NCBI GenBank assembly: GCA_002163245.1
Contig: MAAL01000095.1
Span: 28,211-92,210 of the forward strand
Length of the DNA stretch: 64,000 bases
Direction: 5' to 3'
DNA from: Gammaproteobacteria bacterium 42_54_T18
GTDB lineage: Bacteria; Pseudomonadota; Gammaproteobacteria; Pseudomonadales; Ketobacteraceae
Made by a program: the position numbers and the translations under genes. Positions 18,225 to 29,735 of the stretch are shown piece after piece. The notes under the pieces were generated by a model. It was not told where the DNA came from. It ran no database searches and saw only the letters and a list, made by a program, of their open reading frames with translations. Position 1 is the first letter of the stretch. Each line of letters opens with the position of its first letter.

Positions 18225-19370
18225 ATGGCTAAACAAGATTTTTACGAGCTTTTGGGTGTCGCAAAAGACGCAACTCCTCAGGAAATGAAAAAAGCCTACC
18301 GGCGATTGGCGATGAAGTATCATCCTGATAGAAATCCAGACGATAAGGCAGCTGAGGAGAAATTCAAAGATATCAGTGAAGCCTATGAAATCCTAACAGA
18401 TGATCAGAAGCGAGCCGCTTATGATCGTTATGGGCATGCGGGTGTTGATGGTAATGCTGGAGCGGGTGGTTTCGGCGGTGGTGCCGCTGGAGCTGGTGGT
18501 TTTAGTGATATTTTTGGTGATGTGTTTGGCGATATATTTGGTGGTGGCGGCGGTGGCGGTCGAGGAGGGTCTCGAAGCAATCGCGGGTCTGATCTGCGTT
18601 ACACCTTGGAGCTGGACCTTGAGGATGCAGTAAAGGGGACAACCGTTGAAATACGTGTTCCTACCCTTGTGCATTGTGGGACCTGTGATGGCTCCGGCGC
18701 TAAAAAGGGGACTAAACCTGTCTCATGTCAAACCTGTGGCGGTGTTGGTCAGGTTCGTATGCAGCAAGGTTTTTTCTCTGTTCAGCAAACTTGCCCGACG
18801 TGTCGAGGTCAAGGTAAGTCGATTAAAGATCCTTGTCGTGAGTGTCATGGTCAAGGGCGTAAAGAAAAGCGCAAAACGCTTTCCGTTAAAATACCACCTG
18901 GTGTTGATACAGGAGATCGCATTCGCCTGGCGGGTGAGGGTGAGGCTGGGTCTCATGGTGGACCGGCGGGTGATCTATATGTGCAAGTTGCAGTAAAAGA
19001 CCATGCTATTTTCCAGCGCGAAGGCAAGGACTTGTATACCGAAGTGCCGATTAGTTTTGTTGATGCTGCGTTGGGTGGTGACTTGGAAGTTCCTACGTTA
19101 GATGGTCGCGTTAAGCTTAAGATTCCGGCTGAGTCGCAAACTGGAAAGTTGTTTCGCTTGCGAGGTAAGGGGGTTGCTCCAGTTCGCGGTGGTGGTGCAG
19201 GGGACTTGTTGTGTCGAGTTATTCTAGAGACTCCGGTTAATCTCAATAAAGACCAGAAAGAAATGTTGAAAGAATTTCAAATAAGTCTTGAAAAAGAAGC
19301 GCACCGTCAATCGCCTAAAAGGCATGGTTGGTTTAATGGTGTAAAACAATTTTTCGATGACATGCTGTAA
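18225..19370 (+). CDS. dnaJ: Chaperone DnaJ (Hsp40)
   Basis: DnaJ delivers substrates to DnaK and stimulates its ATPase. The 381-residue protein is a complete type I Hsp40: J domain with YHPDRNP (about residues 30-36), a Gly-rich linker (about 75-115), four zinc-binding CxxCxGxG repeats ([32 protein letters not shown], about 145-212), then two beta-barrel substrate domains. It follows dnaK after about 130 bases and precedes dapB by only 12 bases, an arrangement shared with Pseudomonas. Confidence 0.97.
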   Translation: MAKQDFYELLGVAKDATPQEMKKAYRRLAMKYHPDRNPDDKAAEEKFKDISEAYEILTDDQKRAAYDRYGHAGVDGNAGAGGFGGGAAGAGGFSDIFGDVFGDIFGGGGGGGRGGSRSNRGSDLRYTLELDLEDAVKGTTVEIRVPTLVHCGTCDGSGAKKGTKPVSCQTCGGVGQVRMQQGFFSVQQTCPTCRGQGKSIKDPCRECHGQGRKEKRKTLSVKIPPGVDTGDRIRLAGEGEAGSHGGPAGDLYVQVAVKDHAIFQREGKDLYTEVPISFVDAALGGDLEVPTLDGRVKLKIPAESQTGKLFRLRGKGVAPVRGGGAGDLLCRVILETPVNLNKDQKEMLKEFQISLEKEAHRQSPKRHGWFNGVKQFFDDML

Positions 19371-20198
<828 letters not shown>

Positions 20199-20269
20199 TT
20201 CAAATGCTAGTGGTTTAGTTGTTTTTCGCGGTGAATGCTTGGTCATGATGTTTGATTGATTTAAACCCG

Positions 20270-20298
20270 TAGACGACAACCTTACATTTCTATAGAAT
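20270..20298 (+). promoter_or_regulatory. Candidate sigma-70 promoter for carA
   Basis: TAGACG (20270-20275) and TAGAAT (20293-20298) are 17 bases apart. If used, the carA leader is about 310 bases long. The match is moderate. Confidence 0.4.
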
Positions 20299-20452
20299 AC
20301 GCTCGGATCAGATAATGGTCGGGGCGTCCGCATCCTACTACTCCAAATACCGAATATTCGTTGTTTTGCAGGTTAATTTTACAGTTAGCCTAGCTTACTA
20401 CGGCCTTAATACAGCCTCGGTAGATTAGTAGGTCGCTAGCATTGCCCCTGAT

Positions 20453-20498
20453 ACCTGCTAACGTTGTGCATACCCATTGAGTATGCGTGGCGACAGGT
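20453..20498 (+). promoter_or_regulatory. Structured element in the carA leader
   Basis: A 12-bp stem with several G-U pairs (20462-20473 with 20481-20492, seven-base loop) is nested inside a 5-bp outer stem (20453-20457 with 20494-20498). It lies just upstream of the attenuator and could compete with it or mark a regulatory RNA domain. Confidence 0.4.
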
Positions 20499-20515
20499 GG
20501 CCAAAGTATTGTTAT

Positions 20516-20578
20516 ATGAAAGGAAGCGGGATCGAGGTTAACTCATCTCGCTTTTTTGCAGGTAACGGTTACGAATGA
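20516..20578 (+). CDS. Candidate carA leader peptide (20 codons)
   Basis: A short frame ATG...TGA encodes 20 residues (it includes SSRFFAG) and runs straight through the terminator-like hairpin and its T tract. This layout resembles translation-coupled attenuators such as that of pyrBI in enteric bacteria, where a ribosome on the leader disrupts the terminator when pyrimidines are low. No clear Shine-Dalgarno sequence precedes the ATG, so translation is unproven; it may be a chance frame. Confidence 0.35.
   Translation: MKGSGIEVNSSRFFAGNGYE
20525..20557 (+). terminator. Attenuator-like terminator before carA
   Basis: An 8-bp stem with one G-U pair (20525-20532 with 20545-20552), extended by a 3-bp inner stem, is followed by six T (20552-20557). 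It is a good intrinsic terminator placed about 60 bases before the carA start, so carA expression must involve read-through. Regulation by pyrimidines or arginine is likely from what is known of carAB. Confidence 0.65.
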
Positions 20579-20618
20579 TCACACACCTTTCCCTTTCCTA
20601 TGACCATTGGAGGTTGGC

Positions 20619-21746
20619 TTGAGTATACCAGCCATTTTGGCCCTAGAAGACGGCACCGTCTTTCATGGCACGTCTATTGGCGCAGACGGACAATCCGTTG
20701 GCGAAGTCGTTTTTAATACTGCACTAACCGGCTACCAAGAGATTCTTACCGACCCGTCCTACGCCCGTCAGATGGTAACTCTGACATATCCCCATATCGG
20801 CAACACCGGTGTTAATGAAGAAGACGAGGAGTCTTCTAATATTTGGGCTGCTGGCCTGATTATTCGTGATTTACCGTTGTTGGCAAGTAGTTGGCGTAAG
20901 CAATCATCTTTAGATGAATATCTGCGCGAGCGTGGAGTTTTGGGTATTGCGGATATAGATACACGTAAACTAACCCGAATCCTTCGAGAGAAGGGTGCTT
21001 TAGGTGGTTGCATACAAGCAGGCGATATCGATGAGACTGCTGCAATTGCTGCCGCTAAGGACTTTGCTGGACTCAAGGGCATGGACTTAGCAAAAGAAGT
21101 GACCGTTTCAGAGTCTTATCAGTGGACTGAAGGTAGTTGGCAGCATGGTGAAGGCCATAACACGCCAGAAGGTGAGAAGCCTTACAAGGTGGTTGCCTAT
21201 GACTTTGGTGTCAAAAGAAACATTTTACGCATGTTGGTGGATCGTGGTTGCGACCTTACGGTTGTTCCTGCGCAGACTCCAGCTGCTGACGTGTTGGCAA
21301 TGAACCCAGATGGTATCTTTTTATCGAATGGTCCTGGTGATCCAGAGCCTTGTGATTATGCTATATCTGCGATCCAGTCTATCTTAGAAACAGATATCCC
21401 TGTATTTGGCATCTGTCTTGGTCATCAGTTGTTGGCGCTTGCTAGTGGTGCAAAGACATTGAAGATGAAGTTTGGACATCACGGTGCTAATCACCCTGTT
21501 CAAAACTTAGATGATAAAACGGTATTGATTACCAGCCAAAATCATGGGTTTGCTGTGGATGAGGCTGCGCTGCCTGGGAATTTGCGTGCAACCCATAAAT
21601 CTCTGTTTGATGGTTCTTTGCAAGGCATTCATCGTACGGATAAGCCTGCTTTTAGTTTTCAGGGACATCCTGAAGCCAGTCCTGGTCCCCATGAAGCCAG
21701 TACGTTGTTCGATCACTTTATCGAATTAATGGCAGAAGCAAAATAG
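20619..21746 (+). CDS. carA: Carbamoyl-phosphate synthase small (glutaminase) subunit
   Basis: CarA releases ammonia from glutamine for carbamoyl-phosphate synthesis by CarB, feeding arginine and pyrimidine pathways. I choose the TTG at 20619: GGAGG (20609-20613) is ideally spaced for it, and the product then begins [16 protein letters not shown] like known CarA proteins. An in-frame TTG at 20607 overlaps the ribosome site and is unlikely. The protein has 375 residues. The class I amidotransferase part carries the nucleophile in FGICLGHQ (Cys about 266) and the His-Glu pair in [10 protein letters not shown]. carB follows after about 107 bases. Confidence 0.96.
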   Translation: MSIPAILALEDGTVFHGTSIGADGQSVGEVVFNTALTGYQEILTDPSYARQMVTLTYPHIGNTGVNEEDEESSNIWAAGLIIRDLPLLASSWRKQSSLDEYLRERGVLGIADIDTRKLTRILREKGALGGCIQAGDIDETAAIAAAKDFAGLKGMDLAKEVTVSESYQWTEGSWQHGEGHNTPEGEKPYKVVAYDFGVKRNILRMLVDRGCDLTVVPAQTPAADVLAMNPDGIFLSNGPGDPEPCDYAISAIQSILETDIPVFGICLGHQLLALASGAKTLKMKFGHHGANHPVQNLDDKTVLITSQNHGFAVDEAALPGNLRATHKSLFDGSLQGIHRTDKPAFSFQGHPEASPGPHEASTLFDHFIELMAEAK

Positions 21747-21853
21747 CAGCAAGGCTAACCAGGGTTATATCGAGTTATGTCAAAGTAATTCGATTATTTA
21801 GAAATTAGGAAGGTTGCTCCGGTGACCTTCCGTAGAGTTGACGAGTTTTAACG

Positions 21854-24800
21854 ATGCCAAAACGTACCGACATACAAAGCATTCTTATTTTGGGTGCTGG
21901 CCCCATTGTCATTGGGCAGGCGTGTGAGTTTGATTACTCTGGCGCGCAAGCCTGTAAAGCGCTTAGGGAGGAGGGGTATCGTGTGATACTCGTGAACTCT
22001 AACCCCGCTACTATTATGACCGATCCATCAATGGCTGATGCAACCTATATTGAACCGGTTGAGTGGGAGACTGTTGCCAAGGTTATCGAAAAGGAGCGTC
22101 CAGATGCGTTATTGCCAACCATGGGTGGGCAGACAGCATTAAATTGTGCGCTGGATCTTGCTAAGCATGGTGTGTTGGAAGAGTTTGGCGTTGAGATGAT
22201 TGGCGCAACTCAGGATGCAATCGATAAGGCGGAGGATCGTGACCGTTTTGATAAGGCGATGAAGCGTATTGGCCTAGAAACACCTAGGTCAGCAATCGCT
22301 CATAGCCTGGAAGAGGCTTTGCAGGTTTTGGATGTGTTGGGCTTCCCAAGTATTATTCGGCCTTCGTTTACCATGGGTGGAAGTGGTGGCGGTATTGCGT
22401 ATAACCGTGAAGAATTTGTAGAGATTTGTACTCGAGGTTTGGATCTCTCGCCGACCAGTGAGTTGCTTATCGACCAATCATTGATTGGTTGGAAAGAATA
22501 TGAAATGGAAGTGGTGAGAGACAAGAATGATAACTGTATTATCATTTGTGCCATTGAGAATTTTGATGCGATGGGCGTGCATACGGGAGATTCAATTACC
22601 GTTGCCCCAGCACAGACATTAACGGATAAAGAATATCAAATCATGCGTAACGCCTCTTTGGCTGTATTGCGTGAAATTGGTGTGGAGACTGGCGGATCTA
22701 ACGTGCAGTTTGGTATGTGCCCGGAAACGGGTCGCCTTGTTATTATCGAGATGAACCCGCGTGTATCCCGTTCTTCGGCATTGGCGTCAAAAGCGACGGG
22801 TTTTCCTATTGCAAAAATTGCAGCGAAATTAGCGGTTGGCTATACCCTTGATGAGTTACAAAATGATATTACTGGTGGTAAAACACCGGCTTCATTTGAG
22901 CCCTCTATCGATTATGTTGTTACTAAGATTCCTCGTTTTAATTTTGAGAAGTTCCCTAAGGCTGATGCAACATTAACGACGCAGATGAAGTCTGTGGGTG
23001 AAGTAATGGCGATTGGTCGAACCTTCCAAGAATCGATGCAAAAAGCGCTGCGAGGGCTGGAAGTCGATAGGAATGGCTTTGATCCAGTGTTAGATATGGA
23101 TGCTGATGATGCCCAGGCTACATTGCGTCAAGAGTTAACTATTCCGGGGCCAGAGCGTATTTGGTATATCGCTGATGCTTTCCGTGCTGGAATGTCAATC
23201 GATGAGGTAAATGAATGCACGGGTGTTGATCCGTGGTTCTTGGTTCAAATTGAAGACCTGATTAAGACAGAGGGTGAATTAAGCTCAACGGCATTTTCTG
23301 ATCTTACCAAAGACAAATTGTGGCGTATCAAACGAAAGGGTTTTTCTGATTTGCGTTTGTCAGATTTACTGGGTGTTAGCGAGAAGCATATTCGTAAAAC
23401 ACGTAAGGAGTTGGGCGTACTTCCTACCTATAAGCGTGTGGATACTTGCGCAGCAGAATTTTCAACATCTACCGCTTATATGTACTCAACCTATGAAGAT
23501 GAGTGTGAAGCCAACCCTAGCGATCGCGATAAGATCATGGTGTTAGGTGGCGGGCCCAACCGTATTGGTCAGGGTATTGAATTTGATTATTGTTGTGTGC
23601 ATGCGGTGTTGGCGTTGCGTGAAGATGGTTATGAAACCATTATGGTTAACTGTAACCCAGAAACCGTCTCAACAGATTACGATACGTCAGACCGATTGTA
23701 TTTTGACCCTGTTACGTTAGAAGATGTTCTGGCGATTGTTGATATTGAAAAACCCAAAGGTGTTATTGTCCAGTACGGTGGTCAGACGCCATTAAAGTTG
23801 GCGCGTGACCTGGAAGCTGCAGGTGTACCTATTATCGGTACTAGCCCTGAGTCTATCGATAGAGCTGAAGATCGTGAGCGCTTCCAGCAAATGATCGAGC
23901 GTCTAAATTTAAAGCAACCGCCAAACCGAACGGCAAGAAAGCCTGAAGATGCGGTGCGTTACGCAGAAGATATAGGTTACCCTCTTGTTGTGCGTCCATC
24001 TTATGTTTTGGGTGGTCGAGCGATGGAAATTGTATATAACGAAAAAGAGCTGCGTCGTTATATGACGGAAGCGGTGCAAGTATCTAATGATGCCCCCGTA
24101 TTGTTGGATCGCTTTTTAGATGATGCTATTGAAGTAGATTTGGATGCTATATGTGACGGCAAGTCAGTTACCATTGGTGGTATAATGCAGCATATAGAGC
24201 AGGCGGGTGTGCACTCTGGTGATTCTGCTTGTTCTTTTCCTCCCTACAATTTAAGCGTGGAAATGCAAGACATCATGCGGGATCAGGCTGCTCGTATGGC
24301 ACTTGAGTTGGGTGTGGTTGGATTGATGAACGTGCAATTTGCAGTGAAAGGCGAAGATGTTTACGTTTTGGAAGTTAATCCGCGCGCATCTCGAACTGTT
24401 CCATTTGTTTCTAAATGTATCGGTCGTTCATTGGCTCAGATCGCGGCTCGCTGTATGGCCGGGACGTCCTTGGAAGATCAGGGGTTTACGGAAGAAATAA
24501 TACCAACGTTGTTTAACGTAAAAGAAGCTGTTTTTCCGTTTGCTAAGTTCCCTGGTGTTGACCCGATTCTTGGGCCGGAGATGAAGTCTACGGGTGAAGT
24601 GATGGGTGTTGGTGATACGTTTGCAGAAGCATTTGCAAAAGCAGCACTGGGCGCTGGTGAGATTTTGCCAAAAGGCGGCAGGGCATTTATTAGTGTTCGA
24701 GATGGCGATAAAGAGTCGGTGTTGCGTGTTGGGAAGATGCTTGTTGAAATTGGTTTTGATATTGTTGCAACGAGTGGGACTGCTAAGGTGTTGAGCTCTG

Positions 24801-25060
24801 CAGGTATTGAGGCAACTAAGATCAATAAAGTGAAACAGGGCAGGCCGCACGTTGTTGACAGTATCAAGAATGGTGAAATTGATTTAATCATTAACACCAC
24901 AGAAGGTACTCAGGCTATTGCTGATTCTTATGCGATTCGCCGCGAAGCGTTGCAGAATAAAATTTGTTATACCACGACCATTGCAGGTGCTGACGCAATA
25001 TGTGTTGCCATTATGAGTGATGGTGAAAAACGTGTTAGACGACTACAAGACTTATATTAG
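21854..25060 (+). CDS. carB: Carbamoyl-phosphate synthase large subunit
   Basis: CarB makes carbamoyl phosphate from bicarbonate, ammonia and two ATP. It is 1068 residues long and consists of two homologous ATP-grasp halves: each starts with a phosphate-binding motif ([21 protein letters not shown], seen as GAGPIVIGQ, and [15 protein letters not shown] at about residue 565) and contains the [14 protein letters not shown] or [16 protein letters not shown] type loop. The last about 130 residues form the MGS-like allosteric domain, which binds UMP and ornithine in known enzymes. greA begins nine bases after the stop. Confidence 0.97.
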   Translation: MPKRTDIQSILILGAGPIVIGQACEFDYSGAQACKALREEGYRVILVNSNPATIMTDPSMADATYIEPVEWETVAKVIEKERPDALLPTMGGQTALNCALDLAKHGVLEEFGVEMIGATQDAIDKAEDRDRFDKAMKRIGLETPRSAIAHSLEEALQVLDVLGFPSIIRPSFTMGGSGGGIAYNREEFVEICTRGLDLSPTSELLIDQSLIGWKEYEMEVVRDKNDNCIIICAIENFDAMGVHTGDSITVAPAQTLTDKEYQIMRNASLAVLREIGVETGGSNVQFGMCPETGRLVIIEMNPRVSRSSALASKATGFPIAKIAAKLAVGYTLDELQNDITGGKTPASFEPSIDYVVTKIPRFNFEKFPKADATLTTQMKSVGEVMAIGRTFQESMQKALRGLEVDRNGFDPVLDMDADDAQATLRQELTIPGPERIWYIADAFRAGMSIDEVNECTGVDPWFLVQIEDLIKTEGELSSTAFSDLTKDKLWRIKRKGFSDLRLSDLLGVSEKHIRKTRKELGVLPTYKRVDTCAAEFSTSTAYMYSTYEDECEANPSDRDKIMVLGGGPNRIGQGIEFDYCCVHAVLALREDGYETIMVNCNPETVSTDYDTSDRLYFDPVTLEDVLAIVDIEKPKGVIVQYGGQTPLKLARDLEAAGVPIIGTSPESIDRAEDRERFQQMIERLNLKQPPNRTARKPEDAVRYAEDIGYPLVVRPSYVLGGRAMEIVYNEKELRRYMTEAVQVSNDAPVLLDRFLDDAIEVDLDAICDGKSVTIGGIMQHIEQAGVHSGDSACSFPPYNLSVEMQDIMRDQAARMALELGVVGLMNVQFAVKGEDVYVLEVNPRASRTVPFVSKCIGRSLAQIAARCMAGTSLEDQGFTEEIIPTLFNVKEAVFPFAKFPGVDPILGPEMKSTGEVMGVGDTFAEAFAKAALGAGEILPKGGRAFISVRDGDKESVLRVGKMLVEIGFDIVATSGTAKVLSSAGIEATKINKVKQGRPHVVDSIKNGEIDLIINTTEGTQAIADSYAIRREALQNKICYTTTIAGADAICVAIMSDGEKRVRRLQDLY

Positions 25061-25068
25061 GGAATAAA

Positions 25069-25545
25069 ATGAGCAGATATCCAATGACGATTGAAGGGTC
25101 TGATGCATTAAATGATGAATTGATGCATCTTAAGAAAGTTGAGCGTCCTAAAGTTGTTGAGGCGATTGCTGAGGCAAGGGCTCATGGCGATTTAAAAGAG
25201 AATGCGGAGTACCATGCGGCTCGCGAGCAGCAGGGGTTTGTCGAAGGGCGTATCATGGATATCGAAGGCAAATTATCCAATGCGCAAATAATCGACATAG
25301 CCAAAATCCCTCATACGGGAAAGGTTTTGTTTGGTACTACCGTTAAGCTTTATGATATGGATATCGAAGAAGAGAAGGTTTATCGTATTGTTGGTGAGGA
25401 TGAGGCTGATATTAAAATCGGTAAGATCTCGGTGGGGTCCCCTATTGCTCGTGGCTTGATAGGCAAGATGGAGGGGGATGAAGTGCAGGTGGAAACCCCC
25501 GGCGGAACCAAGGAATACGAAGTGTTAATGGTTACGCATGGCTAG
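25069..25545 (+). CDS. greA: Transcription elongation factor GreA
   Basis: GreA rescues backtracked RNA polymerase by stimulating transcript cleavage. The 158-residue protein has an N-terminal coiled coil with the acidic tip ([15 protein letters not shown], about residues 43-57) that reaches into the polymerase channel, and a C-terminal FKBP-like domain ending in [18 protein letters not shown] and PGGTKEYEV. It follows carB directly, an order conserved in Pseudomonas, and is closed by a strong terminator. Confidence 0.97.
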   Translation: MSRYPMTIEGSDALNDELMHLKKVERPKVVEAIAEARAHGDLKENAEYHAAREQQGFVEGRIMDIEGKLSNAQIIDIAKIPHTGKVLFGTTVKLYDMDIEEEKVYRIVGEDEADIKIGKISVGSPIARGLIGKMEGDEVQVETPGGTKEYEVLMVTHG

Positions 25546-25553
25546 AATGTATT

Positions 25554-25600
25554 GAAGCATAAAAAAACGCCCAACAATGTTGGGCGTTTTTTTATGCTTC
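25554..25600. terminator. Bidirectional terminator, greA / yhbY
   Basis: A perfect 22-bp inverted repeat (25554-25575 with 25579-25600, three-base loop) has a GC core flanked by seven A and seven T, and continues five or more base pairs beyond the T tract. It serves both convergent genes. Confidence 0.92.
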
Positions 25601-25632
25601 ATATCTATATTTTGGTTGTGATGCTGTGGCGC

Positions 25633-25944
25633 TTACACTTGATTGCGCAAAATGTTGGATAGTTTGGGGTTGGGCTTTTTGGCTGCACGATATATCAGGG
25701 CGATTTTTCCGATAGACTGAACAAGCTCAGCTCCAGACTCGTCGCAGATTGCTGCAATGAGTGCTTGTTTGTTTTCCCGGTCGAGTACGGCGAGCTTAAC
25801 CTTGATAAGTTCGTGATCCTCTATGGCCCGCTCAAGCTCAGCAAGGACGTTTTTTGTAAGGCCCTTGTCGGCAACCATGACTACAGGTTTAAGGTGGTGT
25901 CCGATTTGGCGGAAACGCTTTTTTTGGTCTTGAGCTAGGGGCAT
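25633..25944 (-). CDS. yhbY: Ribosome-associated RNA-binding protein YhbY (CRS1-YhbY domain)
   Basis: The 103-residue protein is a stand-alone CRM (CRS1-YhbY) domain, associated in E. coli with 50S subunit precursors. It shows FRQIGHHLKPVVMVADKGLT, the helix VLAELERAIEDHELIKVKL and the GxxG-like QSIGKIALIYRA. It is divergent from rlmE (FtsJ), another 50S maturation factor; the yhbY/rlmE/ftsH arrangement is widely conserved. Confidence 0.95.
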   Translation of the reverse strand: MPLAQDQKKRFRQIGHHLKPVVMVADKGLTKNVLAELERAIEDHELIKVKLAVLDRENKQALIAAICDESGAELVQSIGKIALIYRAAKKPNPKLSNILRNQV

Positions 25945-26044
25945 AATTGAAACCTGGTTAAAATGTATTCGGTCGTCGTTTTTGAGGCGCTAGTTTACTC
26001 TGGATTGGCGATAAACGTTAGTGTTTTATGGTGTGAGGTGTGGT

Positions 26045-26665
26045 GTGGCAAGGTCAAAGACGAGTAAAGACTGGTTGGATGAGCATTTTAATGATCAATA
26101 TGTGCAAAAAGCCCAGCAAGACGGGTATCGATCAAGGGCAGCCTATAAGCTGGTTGAAATAAACGAGAAAGACAAGTTGATTAAGCCTGGCATGACGGTG
26201 TTGGATCTTGGTGCGGCGCCTGGGGGGTGGACGCAAGTCGCTGCTAGGCTGGCAGGAGATCATGGTGTTGTTGTTGCCTCCGATATATTGGAAATGGATC
26301 CGGTTCCAGGGGTTACCTTTATTCAGGGGGACTTTCGAGAGGGATCTGTTTATGCGGAAATATTAAGAGCGATAAATCAACAGCCAGTGGGCCTTGTAAT
26401 CTCAGATATGGCCCCCAATATGAGTGGTATGAAGACTGTTGATCAGCCGCGAGCGATGTATCTGGTTGAACTTGCATTGGATATGGCGATCAATACTCTT
26501 TCTCCTGGAGGCAACTTTCTTGTGAAGGTGTTTCAGGGGGAGGGGTTTCAAGAATATCGCCAGAAATTACAGTTACATTTTAAAACCTTGGCTACTCGGA
26601 AGCCTGATTCGTCGAGGGCTCGCTCGAAAGAGCTTTACCTTTTGGGGAAGGGCTTTAAGGGGTAG
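26045..26665 (+). CDS. rlmE: 23S rRNA 2'-O-ribose methyltransferase RlmE (FtsJ)
   Basis: RlmE methylates U2552 of 23S rRNA during late 50S assembly. I choose GTG 26045 because GAGG (26035-26038) is six bases upstream and the product then begins [17 protein letters not shown], as family members do; a GTG at 26021 would add eight residues without support. The 206-residue protein has the SAM motif [12 protein letters not shown] (about residue 55) and the KDKE catalytic set: Lys in SRAAYKL, Asp in [10 protein letters not shown], Lys in [11 protein letters not shown], Glu in SKELYLLGK. ftsH follows. Confidence 0.96.
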   Translation: MARSKTSKDWLDEHFNDQYVQKAQQDGYRSRAAYKLVEINEKDKLIKPGMTVLDLGAAPGGWTQVAARLAGDHGVVVASDILEMDPVPGVTFIQGDFREGSVYAEILRAINQQPVGLVISDMAPNMSGMKTVDQPRAMYLVELALDMAINTLSPGGNFLVKVFQGEGFQEYRQKLQLHFKTLATRKPDSSRARSKELYLLGKGFKG

Positions 26666-26829
26666 TTTGACTGGCCCTTTCTCAGGCGGGGTTTGAGTTG
26701 AAAACTGTTTTACGGCATGGTGAAACGGAAAAATGTGGTGTAATGTAAACAATAAGCATTAAAGGATGTGCATCTCGCACGCATTAACACAGCTAACGTA
26801 TAGCTAAATAGTAAAGAGAGGGTAAACCC

Positions 26830-28764
26830 TTGAACGACATGGCAAAGAATCTGATTTTATGGGTAGTGATAGCAGTGGTTTTGTTATCAGTGTTTAATAA
26901 TTTTTCAACTGAAAGTAGCACTCAGCGATTGAGTTATTCGCGCTTTATCCAAAGCGTTGAGAATAGTCAGGTCGATAGAGTAACTATAGATGGTGTCAGT
27001 GCGGTTGGTTATATGAAAACTGGAGAGTCGTTTGAGACGGTCCTGCCTTCTGTTACTGATATTGATTTGTTACCGATATTGTTGAAAAACGATGTGAATA
27101 TCGAAGGTCGTCAACCTGAAAAGCAGAGTCTTTGGGTGCAGCTGCTTGTTGCTTGTTTCCCGATACTGTTGATTGTCGGTATTTTTGTGTTTTTTATGCG
27201 GCAAATGCAGGGCGGCGGTGGCGGCAAAGGCAGTCCAATGAGCTTTGGGAAGAGTAAGGCTCGCCTGTTGGGTGAGGATCAAATAAAAACCACATTTGCA
27301 GATGTTGCTGGTTGTGATGAAGCGAAAGAAGATGTTCAAGAATTGGTTGAGTTTTTGAGGGACCCTGGAAAGTTTCAGCGTCTAGGTGGAAGGATTCCGC
27401 GCGGCGTATTGATGGTTGGCTCCCCTGGTACCGGTAAAACATTGCTTGCTAAAGCAATTGCAGGTGAGGCCAAAGTGCCTTTCTTTACAATTTCTGGATC
27501 AGATTTTGTTGAAATGTTTGTGGGTGTTGGCGCATCTCGGGTTCGGGATATGTTCGAGCAAGCCAAAAAGCAGGCGCCATGTATTGTTTTTATTGATGAA
27601 ATTGATGCGGTAGGTCGTTCGCGTGGCGCTGGTTTGGGTGGTGGTCATGACGAAAGAGAGCAAACGCTAAATCAGTTGTTGGTCGAAATGGACGGTTTTG
27701 AGCCGAATGATGGCGTTATTGTTATAGCTGCAACCAATCGGCCTGATGTGCTGGATGCTGCTCTGTTACGCCCGGGGCGCTTTGATCGCCAGGTTGTTGT
27801 ATCCCCTCCTGATATTCGGGGTAGAGAACAGATTCTTAAGGTTCATATGCGTAAGGTACCTCTTGCTGATGATGTTATTGCATCGGTGATTGCGCGGGGC
27901 ACGCCGGGTTTTACGGGTGCTGATTTAGCGAACTTGGTGAATGAGTCTGCTTTGTTTGCTGCGCGTGCTAGCAAGCGTTTTGTGGAAATGCGAGATTTTG
28001 AACTTGCGAAGGACAAGATTTTGATGGGAGCCGAGCGTAAAACCATGGTGATGTCGGAAGATGAAAAGCGAAATACGGCATATCATGAAGCTGGCCATAC
28101 TATTGTTGGCATGATTGTCCCCGAACATGACCCTATTTATAAGGTGAGCATTATCCCTCGGGGTCAAGCTCTAGGGATTACCATGTCCCTACCTGAGGCG
28201 GATAGATATAGTCATAGCAAGCGCTTGCTTGAAAGCAAAATTGCAATGATTTTTGGTGGTCGTATTGCTGAAGAGCTAACCTTGGGTGTCGATGGTGTAA
28301 CGACTGGTGCATCCAACGATATTCAGCGTGCAACGGAGCTTGCGCGAAATATGGTGACCAAGTGGGGCTTGTCTAGCAAGCTGGGCCCTCTTTCTTACGA
28401 AGAGGAAGAGGGTGAGGTGTTTCTTGGTCGTCAATCCACGCAGTCAAAATCAGTTTCAGCTGAAACTGCTAAGCAGATCGATAGCGAAATTCGGGCAATT
28501 GTAGATCGGTGTTATGCGATAGCAGAGCAATTGTTAAAGGATAATATGGATATCCTAAATTCAATGGCAGATGCGTTGATGAAATATGAGACTTTGGATG
28601 CCGATCAAATTAAAGATTTAATGGCTAGAAAGTCACCGCGAGCACCTAAAGATTGGCATGATTCCGATGGGGCTGACTCTGGCGACGCTTCGGTTGAGAA
28701 AAAAGAGGCTAAGGATGGCGATGGCGATAAGGGTTCTATTGGCGGCCCTGCCAATACCCACTAG
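26830..28764 (+). CDS. ftsH: ATP-dependent zinc metalloprotease FtsH
   Basis: FtsH is a membrane-anchored AAA+ protease that degrades unstable and misassembled proteins, including sigma-32 in E. coli. The 644-residue protein has two N-terminal transmembrane helices around a small periplasmic domain, a Walker A (GSPGTGKT, about residue 197), Walker B ([12 protein letters not shown]), the SRH region ([18 protein letters not shown]) and the zinc site HEAGH (about 419). A TTG start with AGAGGG upstream is assumed, giving the usual MNDMAKN beginning. Its role in sigma-32 turnover is relevant to the heat-shock promoters upstream. Confidence 0.97.
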   Translation: MNDMAKNLILWVVIAVVLLSVFNNFSTESSTQRLSYSRFIQSVENSQVDRVTIDGVSAVGYMKTGESFETVLPSVTDIDLLPILLKNDVNIEGRQPEKQSLWVQLLVACFPILLIVGIFVFFMRQMQGGGGGKGSPMSFGKSKARLLGEDQIKTTFADVAGCDEAKEDVQELVEFLRDPGKFQRLGGRIPRGVLMVGSPGTGKTLLAKAIAGEAKVPFFTISGSDFVEMFVGVGASRVRDMFEQAKKQAPCIVFIDEIDAVGRSRGAGLGGGHDEREQTLNQLLVEMDGFEPNDGVIVIAATNRPDVLDAALLRPGRFDRQVVVSPPDIRGREQILKVHMRKVPLADDVIASVIARGTPGFTGADLANLVNESALFAARASKRFVEMRDFELAKDKILMGAERKTMVMSEDEKRNTAYHEAGHTIVGMIVPEHDPIYKVSIIPRGQALGITMSLPEADRYSHSKRLLESKIAMIFGGRIAEELTLGVDGVTTGASNDIQRATELARNMVTKWGLSSKLGPLSYEEEEGEVFLGRQSTQSKSVSAETAKQIDSEIRAIVDRCYAIAEQLLKDNMDILNSMADALMKYETLDADQIKDLMARKSPRAPKDWHDSDGADSGDASVEKKEAKDGDGDKGSIGGPANTH

Positions 28765-28862
28765 TTGATACAATGCCTGCCTGAAAGCTAGCGTAGTAAG
28801 TTTGATGCGGCGTTGCTTTTGGGGAGGTTGGTTTTTGTCGTTTATATTGCGTAGTTATTGTT

Positions 28863-29720
28863 ATGAGTAAATCTACTGCACCAGGCTTGCGGTGTGGCGC
28901 TAAGTTGCTAGATTTGTCTTCGCCTGTAGTAATGGGTGTCTTAAATGTAACCCCTGATTCCTTTTCGGACGGGGGTTCTTTCGTTGGGCGAGATAAGGCG
29001 GTAGCACGTGCTGGCGATATGCTGGAGAGTGGTGCTGCCATTATCGACGTGGGTGGTGAGTCGACTCGACCTGGTGCTGCTCCTGTTTCTGTGCAGGAAG
29101 AGTTGGATCGTGTTATGCCTGTTGTTGAGGCATTGATTCGAGAGTTTCAATGTATTGTTTCTGTTGATACCAGTACGCCCGAGGTGATGTTGGCTGCTGC
29201 TAATGCTGGTGCTGGACTGATAAATGATGTGAGAGCATTGCAGCGGCCGGGAGCATTAGATGTTGTGGCTAGTTTAGGTTTGCCTGTGTGTTTAATGCAT
29301 ATGCAAGGGCAGCCAGGAACAATGCAGCAAAACCCAAATTACAAAAGTATAGAACGAGAAGTTATGGGTTTTTTTGTACAGCGTATTGATGCCTGTGTTT
29401 CTGCGGGGGTGTCGAAAGAGCGCCTTTTGCTGGATCCGGGTTTTGGGTTTGGTAAGACCTTGGAGCACAATATGTCGCTACTGTCGGGGTTGGCGGGATT
29501 TTCGTTGTTGGGTTTGCCATTGTTGGTGGGTGTTTCTCGGAAAACAATGATCGGGGAAATTGTAAACAAGCCTGTTGATCAGCGGTTGTGTGGTAGTGTG
29601 GCTGCTGCGGTGTTGGCGGTAGAGCGCGGGGCGAATATTGTGCGAGTGCATGATGTGCCGGAAACGGTTGATGCATTAAAGGTGGTTGCAGCGATGCGTG
29701 GAAATGATTTGGTGATTTAA
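28863..29720 (+). CDS. folP: Dihydropteroate synthase
   Basis: FolP joins p-aminobenzoate to dihydropterin pyrophosphate in folate synthesis and is the sulfonamide target. The 285-residue TIM barrel shows MGVLNVTPDSFSDGG (about residue 23), DVGGESTRPGA, VSVDTSTPEV, LMHMQGQPGTMQ, LDPGFGFGKT and the final RVHDV. All signature loops are present. It lies between ftsH and glmM, as in E. coli and Pseudomonas. Confidence 0.97.
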   Translation: MSKSTAPGLRCGAKLLDLSSPVVMGVLNVTPDSFSDGGSFVGRDKAVARAGDMLESGAAIIDVGGESTRPGAAPVSVQEELDRVMPVVEALIREFQCIVSVDTSTPEVMLAAANAGAGLINDVRALQRPGALDVVASLGLPVCLMHMQGQPGTMQQNPNYKSIEREVMGFFVQRIDACVSAGVSKERLLLDPGFGFGKTLEHNMSLLSGLAGFSLLGLPLLVGVSRKTMIGEIVNKPVDQRLCGSVAAAVLAVERGANIVRVHDVPETVDALKVVAAMRGNDLVI

Positions 29721-29735
29721 GGAGAAAATAAAAAC

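Noticed and set aside
20199..20618. Known riboswitch class in the carA leader
   Set aside because: I could not match any specific riboswitch consensus; only generic stems and an attenuator are visible.
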